From: Tetraselmis striata
Taxonomy: Eukaryota > Chlorophyta > Chlorodendrophyceae > Chlorodendrales > Chlorodendraceae
Assembly (NCBI GenBank): GCA_006384855.1
Contig: VCJN01000493.1
Location: 62,001-126,000 of the forward strand
Length of the DNA stretch: 64,000 bases
Direction: 5' to 3'
The position numbers and the translations under genes were made by a program. The notes below the pieces were generated by a model. It had not been told where the DNA came from and ran no database searches. It saw nothing but the letters and a program-made list of their open reading frames with translations. Positions 20,980-34,900 of the stretch are shown piece by piece (the stretch's first letter is position 1; each line of letters opens with the position of its first letter).

Positions 20980-23900
20980 CTACTGGTCCAAGGACACGAT
21001 CTCCTCGCCGCCCTCGTCATCCCCGGCGCCGCCGCCCGACGCGCGCTCGGCGGCGGTGGTGCGCTCTCGCCGCCAGCTGTGGTCATCGAGCTGCGTGACC
21101 GCCTCTCTGTCCTCGGTGTCGAAAAAGGCGCGGACGACTGCGCGGTCGGGCGCGGGCGCGAAGAACGCCGCGTACTCCATCAGCGCCAGCGTGTACCGCA
21201 GCACCGTGCGCTCCTTCAGCCGCCGCAGCCAGGGGCTGCCCTGGCCGAGCGCGCCCGCGGCCGCCAGCGCGTTGGCCTCCCAGCGCGCCACGTGCTGCAT
21301 GCGCTCCTTCTTGGGCTCGTACGCGCCGATGATCGCCCGCGTCAGGCCGCCGCCGCCGCCGCCGCCGCTCTGCCGGCGCGCCGCGCGCGCGCGCTCCGCC
21401 TCCTTCTGCGGGCGGTGGTCCACGCCCTCGGTGGTGCGCGCCACCATCACGCGGCGCGCCATCGCGTGCGAGATCTCCTCCGCCAGCGCCAGCTCGGCCT
21501 CGCTGCGCTCGGGCGCCAGCACCCACCTGCGCGCGCGCTCCATGGCCGCCCGCACCATCACCAGCCGCAGGCCGCCCAGGATGCGCTGCCGCTGCGGCGA
21601 CACCACCGCGCCCGTGCGCACCACGGCGTGCAGCAGCTGCAGGTTGCCCTTGTAGTTGCGCACCTCCGCCTGGCAGCAATGAGGCCATCAATGCGGCCAT
21701 TAGACTAGCGCAGAGCCCGGCCGCGATGATGCCTCTGCATGAAATGAAAAACGAGGACATGGCGCCTATCTCGATAGGACTACCGAATTACAAGGCATAC
21801 ATCCCTTGTCCGCTCGGTTGAGCGGTCGTCTCGTACGCGAGAGGTACCGGGTTCGATTCCTGGCCGATGTATTTCGGCAAAATCGGCCCGGCGTGTCGTC
21901 CTGGGTTTACCCGGTTGATGCATTAGCTCTTCGGGGTTCGAATGAGGCAATGGTCCACGGGCTATGCCAGACCTACGACTGCAGTTGGCGCACGAGGTCA
22001 AGTGCTGGGGCGGCCTCGGCCGATGTCCCGGGGCGAACTTTTGTTAATTACCGGAATAGCGACAAATAATAATGGGGTTTTCGCTCACACGACACGAAAT
22101 TAATGCCCGTCCCATCAATTTTCATTTCACTTGCAGTGCACGTGAAGCACATGACAGAAGTACATGGCAGCGTAAAGCGAGATTTGCTATTTTCATGAAA
22201 ACGGTACTGGTTCGGGATGTAAAGCCTCCGTATGATATTTGTGTACGTTGCGTGCCACAGATGGCCATGGCTTTCCTGTCAATCGCATGTAGGATATAAA
22301 TACTTATAATACAATACATGTAAAGACATGTAATATAATATACCTTATATAATGATAATGCATATAATACCCCGTCGTACTCTCTCTTGAGATGGATGAG
22401 CAAGCCGAAATGTCATGACGTCATCCGACCAGCTTTTGAAAAGGACTTTGCGCACCTGGCCGCCTTGTCCGTCTGAATCGCCGCCGGTCACCTCCGGTCG
22501 CGGCGCCTCCTCGCCTCCGGCGCCAGCGCCCGGCTCCCCCTCTTGCCACGCGGCTTTGGGCGCGGCGGGCGGGGCACCGTCCGGCGCCGCGGCAGCGCGC
22601 ATGCGCTCCAGGCGGGCCTTGGAGCGCCGGAGGCGGTGCTGCCGCAGCAGCAGCTGCACCGCCGGCATCGAGTCGTACGCCACAAAGCCGGCGAGCAGCG
22701 CCAGCGAGAGCACGATGAGCAGGAGCACGACGTAGCCGCCGCGCGTGGTGCCCACCTCGGTGAGCAGGCCGCTGAAGAAGATGAAGCCCGCGAGCGCGAT
22801 GACGATGTTCATCACCACCGCGAGGCAGTCCATCATGTCCAGGTGCGGCATGTCGTACGGCTTGAAGCGCAGCACCGCCATGCCGTAGGGGATGACCACC
22901 CACACCACCGCCACCACCTGCTCCAGCGGCGTGTTGAGCATCTGGCGCAGCAGCACGAGCGCCCCCTTGCGCGCCAGGATGGTCAGCTCCCACCAGAAGA
23001 GCTCCGGCTCGTAGCGGTAGAACAGGAAGCCGAACTGGCGATCTGCGTACAGCAGGTCGCGCACCTGCCGCAAAGCCGATCAAAAGAGGCACCGGCGGAT
23101 CACCACGGGCGATGGTGGACGGTCCACAGTCACAACAGTCTCATATACTATACCCCTCACCGCCACGTCCTGCGGCATGATTGCCACTCAATCACCCCAT
23201 TGTCCCGCGATTGTCCCCATTGTCCCGCAATTGTCCCCATTGTCCCGCAATTGTCCCCATTGTCCCGCACCTACAACCATTGAAATGCAAGTTCCATGTT
23301 GTAGAAATCATAATCATTACTATATTGAAGTAGGAAATGCCCTCGCTCACAACCTAGATGCGTAAACCTAGATGTATCTAGATGTGCATCTAGTTATCTA
23401 GGTGTATGCATTGCGGGCCCTATGTTTCAGCTTCGTCATCATCATAATCAGCTCCTAACGGAGCTGTCACCTGTCACGCTACATGGAAACGTCTCAGGGT
23501 CGTAATATCGGTGTCAGCTGCTCGCGGGGTGATGTTCAGCCACATCCGTGAACCCGCACAGCATTTCCGAATCAAGCCGTGACACCCTTTGCATGATATT
23601 GTATGTATATGCTGATAGTAAGGCATCAGCAACGCTGCGATAGATCGAGGACCGTCCGGCGGGTACCCCGAGCACTGCGCTGGGTAATCACTGACAAATC
23701 CACGAATATTACCAGGAGTAGACTACTATGTACTCAGGCTGGAATTATTACAGCTCGCTCATCCAATTCACTACTCTTTGTAGCAAGTCACTACCTGGTA
23801 CCTGTACGTGTACGAGACGCCATAGCACTACGCGGCCACGACGGCCGGTTGGTATACTGGTACCAGGTAGCAGCCGAAAACAAGACTGGGGGAATCGGTA

Positions 23901-25939
23901 ACACTCAACCAGACCTGCATCCCGGCAAATGCTCATCCTCATATGAGGTCTTCACTACATACATGAAGGTCGCGGTATTTACCGGTGCTATTTGTAGCAT
24001 CGATTAAAATGCAGACTCTCTTATCTTGGTGGTCTGCAATCCAAAGCAGCATCAGCAGGGTGTCGCTAGCGACTACAACATTCGCGTGTGGATGCAGACG
24101 GCAAAGACGCTGCCGTGTGGCGGTTGGCGAGAATGCACGCTGACGGGGAAAGGGGGTCTCTGGGTGGGCGGCGCGCGGGTCCCACCTGGTGCTCGAGCGA
24201 CTGCTGCAACTCGCGCGAGAGCACGCTGGAGTAGAGGTCGGCGATGCCCGCCTCGCCGTAGAGCGCCAGCGTGGTGAGCTCCACACGGCGGCGGAGCAGC
24301 GAGCGGCGTGAGAAGACGAGGTAGGCGAAGAGCGCGGGGATACCGAGGCCGTAGAGGATGACGGAGATGACGGCGAGCGGCAGCAGCCGCGTGTGCTGGT
24401 TTGGCTGTGCCCAGTTCCAGCACTCGATGCTCGGCTCGGCGACCATGAAGGAGCGGCCGCCGCGGTCCTCGCAGTTGAAGTACTCGAGGTTGATGTCGCA
24501 CAGCGTGGTGTAGCTCCACGACAGCATGACCAGGAACGCGGCGTTGGGCGCCGTCCACCAGCGCTTGGGCGTCGGCAGGTTGTCGCGCAGCTTATCCAGC
24601 GGCGTGGCGACCGTCGTGTCGGCCCCGCTGCGCGCGACTCGCTTGGCATGTCGGCGCCGGCGCCAGAGGGTGTAGCCCACAAACAGCGGCGCGGCCACCA
24701 GCGGCATTATGTCGAGCAGGAGCAGCTTGTTGAGATAGTTCCAGTTGGAGGCGACGCACTCGGGGCTGAACACCTCGAAGCGCAGGCTGAACACCGAGAA
24801 GAGGCTGAGGGCACGGCGCAGGAAGGGCGGCCACTGCAGGTCCAGCTGCATGATGATGGTGTTGGCCTGCACCGCCATCCATCCAGGTCGGCAGCCGACG
24901 GCAGCGTCAGCACCGCGCCCAGCTACATGCGCAGGCTGACGATGACACATAATCCCGCGCAATTCTCGAGGCGGCCGACGCCACGCGGAGCCGAGCCAGA
25001 GCCAGAGCCCGAGCCCGAGCCGAGCCGACGACTGCTACGGTACGCGACGACGACACTACGCACGCAATAACTCTACTAGTCTACTAGGAAGGAAGTCCGG
25101 CAGCAATAAGAATAGAAATAGAAAATGTGTTGATAATTCGACTTTTCTTAACGAAAACTGACAGATACATCTTGGTCTTATTGCGAATTGATATAGGACG
25201 AACTAATGATGTCGTTGCGGTAACGCGTGCCGAGGGTGGCATCGAATTGGCGGAGGTGTTCCGTGGAGAAGAGTCCTAGTTGAAGTGAGAAGAGGTTTTC
25301 CTTCATGAGGACTTCATTTTAGTTCTGTTTGTAGTGCGCATATGTTTCAGCACTGGTGTAAAAAACTAACTTTTTGACTACTGACATTTTCTTGTTGTCT
25401 ACTGCCCATATATAACGGAAACCAACACATTTGTTTCTCCATCTAAGATACAGTTAAAGGAATGCGTCCCGATGCACAACGATAAAAAAACGTATTTTCG
25501 TCATCAGCCAATCCACGATAGCGGTTATATCAACGATTACAGTACCTACGTCGTATCCTCCCTGGTGTTCGTACCAGTTGTATTTTGCAACTACCTTTCA
25601 TACGTCTAGAGCATTCCTCGTACCGTTGTGATACAGGTGCATTCGGAAAAAAAAACATTCAAACGCGTTATTCGCTATATCGGCTTTTTAAGTGCGCGTT
25701 ATGAGTACAGGTAGTACGAGACATGTGACATCATGATAAATACCTCTATATGTGTCGCTAATATGACAGGATAAATATATGACTGCGATCGTATTTATAC
25801 TGCTACTTTACGGATACTGACCTGCGCTAGAAGGGTGGGAAAAACACGGCCAAGCACAGCAATTTCAAGTTGTTACAAGCTACGCGCCAGTATATCATAT
25901 ACGACGCGAGGGCGGCGCCGAGCCAGGAATATACTTTTC

Positions 25940-25989
<50 letters not shown>

Positions 25990-28900
25990 GCAGAATATAT
26001 TTCAGGGATAGCGTTCACGCGGGACCAAAAAGCGATTGCTAATTTCAGAGACTGCGAATGTGCAACACAACAGCACCAACCGGCCACGACTCAGCAGCAG
26101 CACACTCGCGCTTTTAACAGCTCGTGCTCGGAAGAAAGTAATATGGTGTCGGAGAAAAAAGAGGGGGGGGGGGGGGGAGGGGGAGGGGGGAGCACCTGCA
26201 GGTAGCCCAGGAGGATGTTGAAGCTGGCAAAGCTGCGCATCTTGGAGAGCTTGACGAGGAGCGGGATGGCGGCCGCCATGGCGAAGGCGGCCAGCACATA
26301 GAGAAGCCACGTGTAGCCGGAGCACTTCTGGCAGTGCGCGTCCGCGTCCCGGTACCAGCTGGCCGCGCAGCCGCCGCACAGCTCCCCGGTGTAGCCCTCG
26401 AGGCAGGTGCCGTCCTGCCGGCACGCCTCGGCGGGGATGCAGCTGTAGGCGTTGCCGTTGGCGGGGTCGATCCACACCCCGGCGCCGGCGGGCTTGGGGC
26501 GCCACAGGTGCTCCTCGTCGCACATGCGGGAGGGGTCGTCGGGACCGCCGCACGCGGTGCAGCTGTCGTTGGCGCCGGAGATGCTGGGTGGGAAGATGTA
26601 GTAGCCGACGCCGCAGCGGCACGCGCCGAGCTCACTTGACCCGGTCGGCGAAAGCATCGCCTCGTTGGGGCACGGATCGCAGCTGGGCTGCCCGCTGGCG
26701 GGCTGTACGCTGTTGGCGGGGCACTCCTGGCAGGAGGTGGCGCCGCCGGGCGCGGGGGAGAAGGTCCCCGCGGGGCAGGCGAAGCAGTCACCGGTCTGGT
26801 CCACCTGCCCCGGGGCGTTGTAGGTGCCGGGAGGGCAGGCGGCGCAGCGGCCAGGGTCGGCGGCGCCCACCGCCGAGCCAGGCGCGCAGACCACTCGGAG
26901 GGCCACCGTGGCCGGCTCCGAGGCCGCAGGTGCACTGGCGCTCGACGCGCGCCACGTGAAGGTGTCCAGGGTGTCGCCCCGGCCGCCCGCCGGTGGCTCG
27001 TATAGCGCGAAGACAGGGAAGCCCGAGGCGCCCGAGATCGCGGCGGCCCCGGACGCCGTCGGGACGTCCGAGACCGCGCCGGCTCCGGTACCCGGTGTGT
27101 CGTCCGCGAGGGCCGAGGCCTGAATCACGGTCGTGGAGTTAAGCGCTGCCTCTGGGAGCCGCAGCCCCGCAGTGCCAATGTCATCGGGGCCCAGGAAGCG
27201 CAGCGTGCCCAGTGCCGGCGGGCTGACGACTTGGTATGTGATAGGCTCAGGGTCGATGCTGGTGTCCGCGTCAGGCAGCACCACATACGCCAACATCGCA
27301 ATGACGAGCGCGCCGCTGCCACTGACCGTGACGCCGGTGGCGGGTAGGTCGCTGGGCAGGTGCAACAGGGTGGCGCTGGCGGAGGAGGTGGCGGCCCAGA
27401 CAAAGCCGCCCAGAGGCGCGCCCTCCAGCGCCGCCGCGAGTTGCGTCAGCGTGGTGCGATGGGGCCCTTGTGCGACGCTCAGCTCCGCATCGAGGGCGCC
27501 CTGCCAGAGGGCAGCCAGCGCGGCGTCGTAATCGGGAGACGAAGCCGCGGGGAGGAGGTCACCCAGCGTGTGGGTCGCGTTCCATGCGGTGCTGGCGCGG
27601 GTGCTGCTGGTGAGCGCGGCCAGGGTAGACTCGGAGACGCGGAACAGGCCAGCCCCCGGCTCGGCGGCGGGGGACGGCGGCGCCTCGCTGAACGCGATCG
27701 TCACCCGGACGACGGCCATCTCCGAGTGAACCCCAAAGCGGTCGATGGCGTAGTATCCGAATGCATCCTCGCCCACCTGCCAGGATAGCACCAGCATGCA
27801 TGAAGAGTGAGGGGTCCAAGGAGTGGGCGAGCTGGCGCGTGGCAAAAAGCTAACCCGTCGCTGCCGGAATACGTGGAGGATAAAAGTGATAGGCTGTTGT
27901 CAATTCAAGTAGTTCGTTTACTTAGGGAGAGCCGGCTGGCGTACGTACCTGGCCGACAGTGGGCGTGTAAACAAAGGTCGCGGCGCTGCTTGAGCCGCCA
28001 GCGGCCTCCACGGTGCCCAGCATTGGCGCGCAAGACACGCCTGGCCCAAACTCGTCGCCCACGCCACACACAGCATACTGCAGCGCTGCCTCCGCCTCCT
28101 CGCCGCCGTCGTCGGTGGCGACGAGCATCAGCGTGACAGGCGTGTCGCTCAACGTGGTAGCCGAGACGTCAAATACCTCGGGTGCTTTGTTGCCGAGTTC
28201 ATCGGGGTGCCGCAGATCGACGTCGATGCGGCCCTCGGATGACCGCTCGCCAGGCGCGGCGCCATCATTTTCTTGCACCGTGTACACAAACGAGTACGAT
28301 GCGTTGCGGTCCATGTCGGCGGGGAAGGACAGCGTCACGGGGTTGCGACCCTGCAGGATGGTGCTGGATACGCCGCCCTGCGGCTGCTCGTTCGTCAGAG
28401 ACAGCCACTCGGGCTTATCCGCGACGCGAACCACTAGCCAGACGTCGGTGACCGAGTCGACGCTCGTCGCGGGCACTGTGTACTCGGCGGGTCGGCCGGC
28501 GTACACGCGCACGGTGTCGTTACCCGCGAGCGGCGGATCCTTCACGTTGAAGATGGTGATCGCCACCACGATAGGCTGCGACTCCCCGCCTTCCGCATCA
28601 GTCGCGATGACCACCATCGCGTCGGCGCCCTGGGCGTTGGGGAGCCCGCTGAGCTCAAAGTCGCCCGTGGCAGCATCCATCCGCACAGACGCCTTGCCCG
28701 GCTCGCACGCGACGGCGTAGGTGACAAGGCCGCCCTCCGGGTCGCTCGCTTTCACGAGGCCCGAGAACGTTGCCACGTCGTCCTCCTGCATCGACACCGC
28801 CAGCTGAGACACCGCGAAGGTTGGGGCATCGTTCACGGGGATTACCTCCACAATGCGGCTGCCGCTCGGACCCGACAGCCCGCCAGCGTCGCGAACTGTG

Positions 28901-31900
28901 AAGGTCGCAGTGCGCGGCGTGTCGGGATGGCTTTGGGGGCCGCCTACAGTTAGGTGGCAGCCGCGCAGCATCGTCTGATACGCCGCCAAGCTTGCCAAGC
29001 CGTCGATGGATAGCTCCCAGCGGTTGTCGTCGTTTTTGGGCACTGCCGCGAGGCCGCCCGAGGGCGCGCACGCGAGCGCGTCATCGGAAAACTTGGGGCT
29101 CAGAGTCACTGTCGCGCCCAGTAGCTGCGCCGAGTCCACGTCTGACAGCGTCAGCCCTCCATCTGCAGGCATGGGGGGCGCGCTGTTGATGCATGTTCCA
29201 CGGTTTTCACAGAGAAATCACCGCAGAACAAATCGACATGTACTCTGCACGCATATCTGTTACTAACATATTTATAAGAAATCTTGCGAAGAATATTTTT
29301 CTAACCCGTATATCTATAAGTAAACCATGGAGTTGACGTCAATATACTTATTCATTTGCACAGATTATTTCTTTTACATGTTATCCATTCAAGATATATA
29401 CTGAAACAAAACTGACAACATACCATGAAATAATTGTATTCAAATGTCAAGGATCAACATGTGGTCGTGTTCTACATTATTATAAGAATTACGGTGCAAG
29501 AAAATACAGCGAATGCATGAAGTCTGAATGCATGAAGCTGTGTTTGAGGGGTGTCGGATGAAGAGGGGGCATCATTGGGAGGGTGGGGCCCCCCCACGCG
29601 ATGGTAGATATGTTCAGTGGCAGACGCACCGAGTGCGATGGTCTCGTACTCGACAGCAGTGGCATTGCCGGCGGCGCCCATGTTGACAACGGGCGGGTCC
29701 GGCACGCCGGCGACAGACAGCTTTGCGGCCCAGAGATACACCTCGCTCACGCTGGCGGGCTCCCGCAGCTGCAGGGTGACCACGCGCGCCTGGCCATCGT
29801 CGGATGCCGTCTGCGCGCCGGTACGGAACGCCAGCCTACGTAGCACCGCCTCCATACCGGCGACGCTCAGCCCGGCGTCATCCGTCGCGGCGATGCTGAG
29901 CACCCCGCTGGCAGCGTCCCAATCCGCCGACACCCCTAGCGCCGTCGAGTCTCCGTCCAGGAGCAGCTCGTCGCCCTCGTCGGAGGCGTAGCCAGACAAC
30001 AATGCCACGCGAGCGCCCGATAGCTGGCCCGACCCCTCCAACAACATGGCGGCGTCAATTAGCAGCGGCGGCTCGTCCTCCGTGTAAATCAACACTCGAC
30101 TGTCGGAGCTTGCAAGGCCGACGCTGGGCGGCACTGACACGAGTGCCCACACCGAAAAATGGTCCGTCTGCACCCTCAGCACGCCGTCCGTCACCGCTCG
30201 GTTGCCCCGGGCGAGGCTCCAGGTGCAGCCGCCCGCGCCGCAGGGACTTTGCATGCAGTCGGCAGGCGCCCAAAGCAGCTGCAACCGATCCTCCAGGTCG
30301 CCGCTCACGGCGCCTGCGGGTATCGGCCACAAGATGGTAACCGGGGATGCCGCAAACGGGCCTGAGCCGTCAGCATCGGGGCTGCTGTCGCAGCCCGCCA
30401 ACCCCAGCTGGTAGTAGTCGTGTCCTGAGGCAAGCAATGCCTCCCCGTCGGCGACGTCGGGGCCACAGGCAATGTCAGCGGAGCGCCATTGCCGCACGGA
30501 GACCGTGTCGGAGTCGGTGCAAAGCGAGTCGGGGACCAGGAGGCCGAAGCCCGAGAAGGTCGACAACACCCTCTCGCCCTCGGTCGAGAGCGTCAAATCT
30601 CCCAGCGCCGCATCTACGTCAACGCGGGCGTCGTCGAGGATCGTCAGCTTCGCGCAGCGACGCAGCCCGTCGTACTCCAAGTCCTCGGAGGCTGCGACGA
30701 CGCAGACGGTGTACTGTACGTTGCCCTCGGTCAGCGAATCCAGCACCGCTGACACGCCGAGCGCAACTCCTTCGCCGCGCGTGTTCACGGTGGCAGCGAC
30801 CGGCTCGGCAGTCGCAAGCTGCTCCGCGGCAGTGCCCGACGAGAGGTCCAGGCGCAGCTCCACCGCGACCCCCGGCTCAGTGGCTAGCTCGACGGACAGC
30901 TCCACCGGGTCGCCGCCCTCTGTCGGCTGCGCCGCCAGCTCGAGCGAGCCGTCGTCGCCCACGTCGGCCGCACAGCTGCGAAAGCACAACCCCGCCACGT
31001 CCACGTCCACAACGCCCACTGTCACCGTTTCTACAGCGCTGTTGTAGTTTGGATCGTCACTGGCCGCGGTGGCGGTAAGCTGCGCGTCCTGGCCGCCCGT
31101 GACCTGCGCCAAACAGCAGGTTGTTTGGCAGACCCCTTAGGGACAAGGCTCGGGCAGTTCGCGTTTAAGCAAATAACGATACCTATGCTACATGAGCGTC
31201 GACGGCCGCCCGATAATACTTCGAACATCGACGCCGCGCCTTCCGAGGCATGACAGTCCCGGGAGCGAGAGGGTGGCGAATACTCCAATGAGTTTTAATA
31301 GAGATAATGAATCCGCCTCGTTGAGTCGGCTTTCGACAGACGGCTCGATGGTTGAGACCGCCTCCTGAAAAAAAAAAGTCCTGACCAGGCAACCCACCTG
31401 GTAATTGCGCGGCACGTCGAGCGCCACTACACGCAGTCGCGCGCTGGTGTCATCACTCTCCCAATCCGAAGGTAGGAAGCTGAGTGCCTCAGCCTGGCTG
31501 GGGCCCAGCTCAGCCTGCCCGCTCACGTCCAGCGCCACTCGCACCTCCGCCACCGGCTGGCTGGATAGGCTGATCGTGACCGCAAACCCGGCGCCCTCCA
31601 GCACAGAGGTGACATCCGCTGCCAACACCATGACCGGCACGTCGATGTCGGCCACCTCCACATTGAACGTCGTGATGAGGCCGTCGTACATTGCATCCGC
31701 GCTGGCAGCAACCCACTGAATCTCCTCAAACTGCGTGCCGGCAGCGATGCCATCGGGCAGTCCCTCCACCACTACCGCGTTCGCCGCGTTCACCCTGGTG
31801 TTTGCGGACTCCAGGGTGAGCACGCCGTCCGAACACGCCGTGGCGGACGGCGCACAGCGCACGGCGACGTGCGTCAGCTCGCTCGGCATTGCGATTGTCA

Positions 31901-34900
31901 CAGGCGCTCGCGGGTTGGTCGACAGCGACAAATACAACGTCACAGAGGCGCCCTCCTCCACCGCCAAGGGCGAGGAGGCAGACAGAGAGTTATTATCTGC
32001 GTCGAGCGCATATACATACGCCTGGTCGGGATCAGAAAGCGTCACTGTGATGCGCTCAATGAGGCTCTCGGCGTTGTACGCTGTGATGAGGCTGCTGGGC
32101 GTGAAGGTGATCGAGGCAGTAATGTCGCCGGTGGCTACGCCATCGGAAGCGGAAGACACGTAGAATACTTGCTCAGTGTCGTAGTTGGCGGAGGTGAATG
32201 TCAGCAGGCCGCCGTCGACCGTCACGGGTGACCTGATCGGTGTCCGCAGCCACAGCCACGCCCACGGTGCCGTCTGGCGGTGCAGCCAGCTTCACCGTCA
32301 CCTCATGGTTGTAGTTACCGGAGTCTATCGGAGCTTGCACCACAATCCCTGCGGCGCTCTCGTCGTTGTCGGCAATGGACACCTCCAGCGTCCGCCCGCC
32401 CTGAGAAGCGCTGAGCGCGGTGACGTCGCCCGAATCAGCCACCCAGCTGTGCAGCACCCTCACCGAGTGCGCCCCCTCCACGAGCATGTCGTCCACCGCC
32501 TGCACACTGAAGGTGGCGGCTGCGCAGCCAGGTGCAAGTGAGGCCGGGTCAGTAACCTAGTGGCCATATATTTGCAATTAAGGTTCCACTATAATAAAAT
32601 AACTAAGGGGTCTGAATGGTACTTCACGCTAGATATCAAGTATTACCCAGGGGATATCAAGTAATACCCCTGGTATTACTTGTATTATTATGTACGAGTA
32701 CCCGCACGGTAGTTCTCACACCGTTGTACACATAGTAGTAAATCGGCACCATGAGTAGCGTCTGAAGCGGTACGCAGTGGATTTATCGCAACGTTACTAC
32801 TGATGCATTGTCGGTACGGTACGTACGACTTCATCCAGGGAATGCAACGGATTGATTTGGGAATACTGTACGAGCGGACGGGCGGGTCTAAACATCTACG
32901 CGCGAGCCGACGTCGATATTGCAACCACAAGACGTTCCTGAATCGCGTGACAGGTGACATCTCCGTTTGGAAGCTGATGATGATGAAGCTGGAATACAGA
33001 GCCCGCGATACAATAGGCTTCTAGGTCCATGAAAACTGTATTTTCAACATGACCATTAGAGCTATATACTGCAGCAATATTAATCTTGTATACATTAGTT
33101 ATAGTATTACAGTACTTTTTGATATGCTGGAAGATTGTCACTGGCGCTTGCACTGGCAGGGGATCTCGGGAGGGAGGCAGTGCGGCACCCACATGGTGAG
33201 CTCTCCGTCAGCTCGACCTGAACGACTGCGTCCGATAGCCTCGTGAATAGCCCCCCACCGACGGCGGACAGCGTGGCCTGCGCGGTGCTTGAGAGCTCTG
33301 CCTGCAGCTTGATGGGGAAGGTGCCCGACGCGGTGATTGAGTACCTGCGAGGAAGGCGCCGAGCAGACTGCGGGCTCAGCCTCAGCTGGACAATGCTTTC
33401 CCGTAGCTACTCCGGAGGCGCTGTGCTCCGCTGACGGCAACAAACAGCCATCTCCCCTCTCCCATCTCCCCTCGCTAGGCGCGCCTTGCCAGTTCAATTG
33501 AATGCAATAGCAATGTCAATGTAATAACTCGTACAATACCTTTAAGTAAATACAATACGAACGTGATAACGTGTGTAATACCTATAACGCCAATGACGCC
33601 TTTGTAACACGCACAAACAGTATTTGTGCATGTGTGTGTCCATAGCAATCTTTCTTATTTTCACGTTTGTTTGTTATCATGTGTATTATCATGCGAGTTT
33701 GTAATATGTATGCAGCTATATGGTTGCAATATATTGGGTTTGCCCGAGCGTCATGAGCACATGCGTGCAGGAGTTCCATCGACCTGACACAAAATACATC
33801 CCAGACGAATCTCCCAGTACCACGATGTACTGCAGACACCGATATATCGGTGTTGCCGCTTTTATTCACCCTGGGGACTGCAAGATTCCATCACTAGCAC
33901 AAAGTACAGAGCATACTGCGGTATGATAGATGCTGATCGTGCCCTGAGCGAGCAGCCAGCTGCAGGATGGCATCGCGGACAATGGGGGACCAGGAGGAGG
34001 AGGAGGCGGTGGAGGCGGGGAGGAGTCGTACATCTCAGCAGCGCCGCCCTCGGACACCGATAAGGTAGCAGGCGACAGGGACACGGCAGTCGGCTCGCTG
34101 AAAGGATTCGACGGACGGCGGCGGTGGCGGCGGCGGGCTTGGCGGCGGGCTTGGCGGTGGGGGACTGGGCGGTGTGCTTGGCGGGGGGCTTGGCGGCGGC
34201 GGTGGCGGCGGGCTGGGCGGTGGGCTTGGCGGGGGACTGGGCGGTGGGCTTGGCGGGGGGCTTGGCGGCAGCGATCGCTCCACCGCGTCAGGGGGCGGAG
34301 GGGAAGGGCTGGGCGGCGGGGGACTGGGCGGTGGGGAGCTTGGTGGGGGGGGGGCTGGGCGGTGGGGGACTCGGCGGGGTTGCTGCGCTCGGCGGTGGAG
34401 GTGGGCTCAGCATGATCACGGACTGCCCGAGTGGCACAATCGGCAAATAACCGGCCATCTCGTTGGCAGCATCGCCCCTGTGGTTGGTGTCACCGAGGCC
34501 AAGCTGGCCAAGATCGTTGCCCCCCCAGCACTTGAGGTAGTACGTTGCGGCAACGGTGTGGTATAGCCGCACGCAGCCGTGAGAAAGCGAGCTGCTGCTG
34601 CCGTAGCCCTGCAGGTACAGGCGGTGCGTGTCTGCAGACCGAATCTCCAGCGCCGTGGGCGATGCGTAGTAGGGTACGGAAGGAGAGCCCACACCCTGCC
34701 CGATTAAGCCTCCAGTGTTGGCACCCCAGCAGCGAAGTGAGAAGCCGGTCGTCTCGGTGGTGGAGCACGCAGCGCAGGTGCCTATGCTACCGGCCTGGAT
34801 GCTCCGAGGCGTGCTGCCGTCCGGGCAGGCGGAGACAACCGGCAGGTTGCTGCCGACCGAGGCGCTGGAGTCGCCGCGCTGAGTGGTGTCGCCGTAGCCA

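Larger units (their letters stand above)
20980..29161 (-). other. Module 3 of the giant gene: cadherin-like repeats, Cys-rich repeats and multi-pass C-terminus
   Basis: 29162-27949 has VEVIPVNDAPTFAVSQLAV and ATDAEGGESQPIVVAITIFN, VCBS/cadherin-like strands. 27776-26196 ends in GCC2/GCC3 (ephrin-receptor-like) repeats: CAACPPGTYNAPGQ, CFACPAGTFSPAPGGATSC, CQECPANSVQPASG. Next come CLEGYTGELCGGC and the first membrane span (WLLYVLAAFAMAAAIPLLV). 24866-24186 and 23064-22456 add further spans, including LLLLDIMPLVAAPLFVGYTL, LLPLAVISVILYGLGIPALF, VVAVVWVVIPYGMAVL, LAVVMNIVIALAGFIFFSGL and GYVVLLLIVLSLALLAGFV. The final exon is a charged cytoplasmic-type tail ending DEGGEEIVSLDQ. The Cys-rich-plus-multi-pass arrangement recurs in protist surface proteins, sometimes annotated TRP-like. 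Channel activity is not shown by the sequence. Confidence 0.8.
29162..34097 (-). other. Module 2 of the giant gene: Calx-beta-type and FRAS/cadherin-like repeats
   Basis: The exon 34097-34032 ends in LSVSEGGAAEM and joins, across a phase-2 junction, to YSITASGTFPIKLQAEL at 33344. Together they rebuild the start of a Calx-beta repeat. 32519-31398 holds FSVQAVDDMLVEGAHSV, SIADNDESAAG, SPLAVEEGASVTLYLSLSTN and VLEGAGFAVTISLSSQP, typical E-G-x and D-N-D elements of Calx-beta. 31103-29630 continues with DLEYDGLRRCAKLTILDD and later YTEDEPPLLIDAAMLLEG, closer to the FRAS1/FREM (CSPG-like) repeat. Such modules usually bind calcium and make extended stalks. One surplus C at about 32228-32232 breaks the frame. 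Removing it also makes the exon length fit the splice phases on both sides. Confidence 0.75.

Noticed and set aside
21079..21708. Long plus-strand ORFs opposite the last exons of the mosaic gene (also 22543-23283 and 27360-27788)
   Set aside because: GC-rich antisense shadows: the minus frame has membrane spans, splice sites and consistent phase, while the plus frames have biased Arg/Ala composition only.
21803..21875. A functional tRNA gene
   Set aside because: A and B boxes are present, but no paired acceptor stem is visible and the sequence continues into a repeated 3' body shared with 40.35 kb, so SINE is the better call.
25870..26205. Thr-His / Ile-Tyr repeat protein
   Set aside because: It is the translation of a (CA)n(TA)n microsatellite within an intron.
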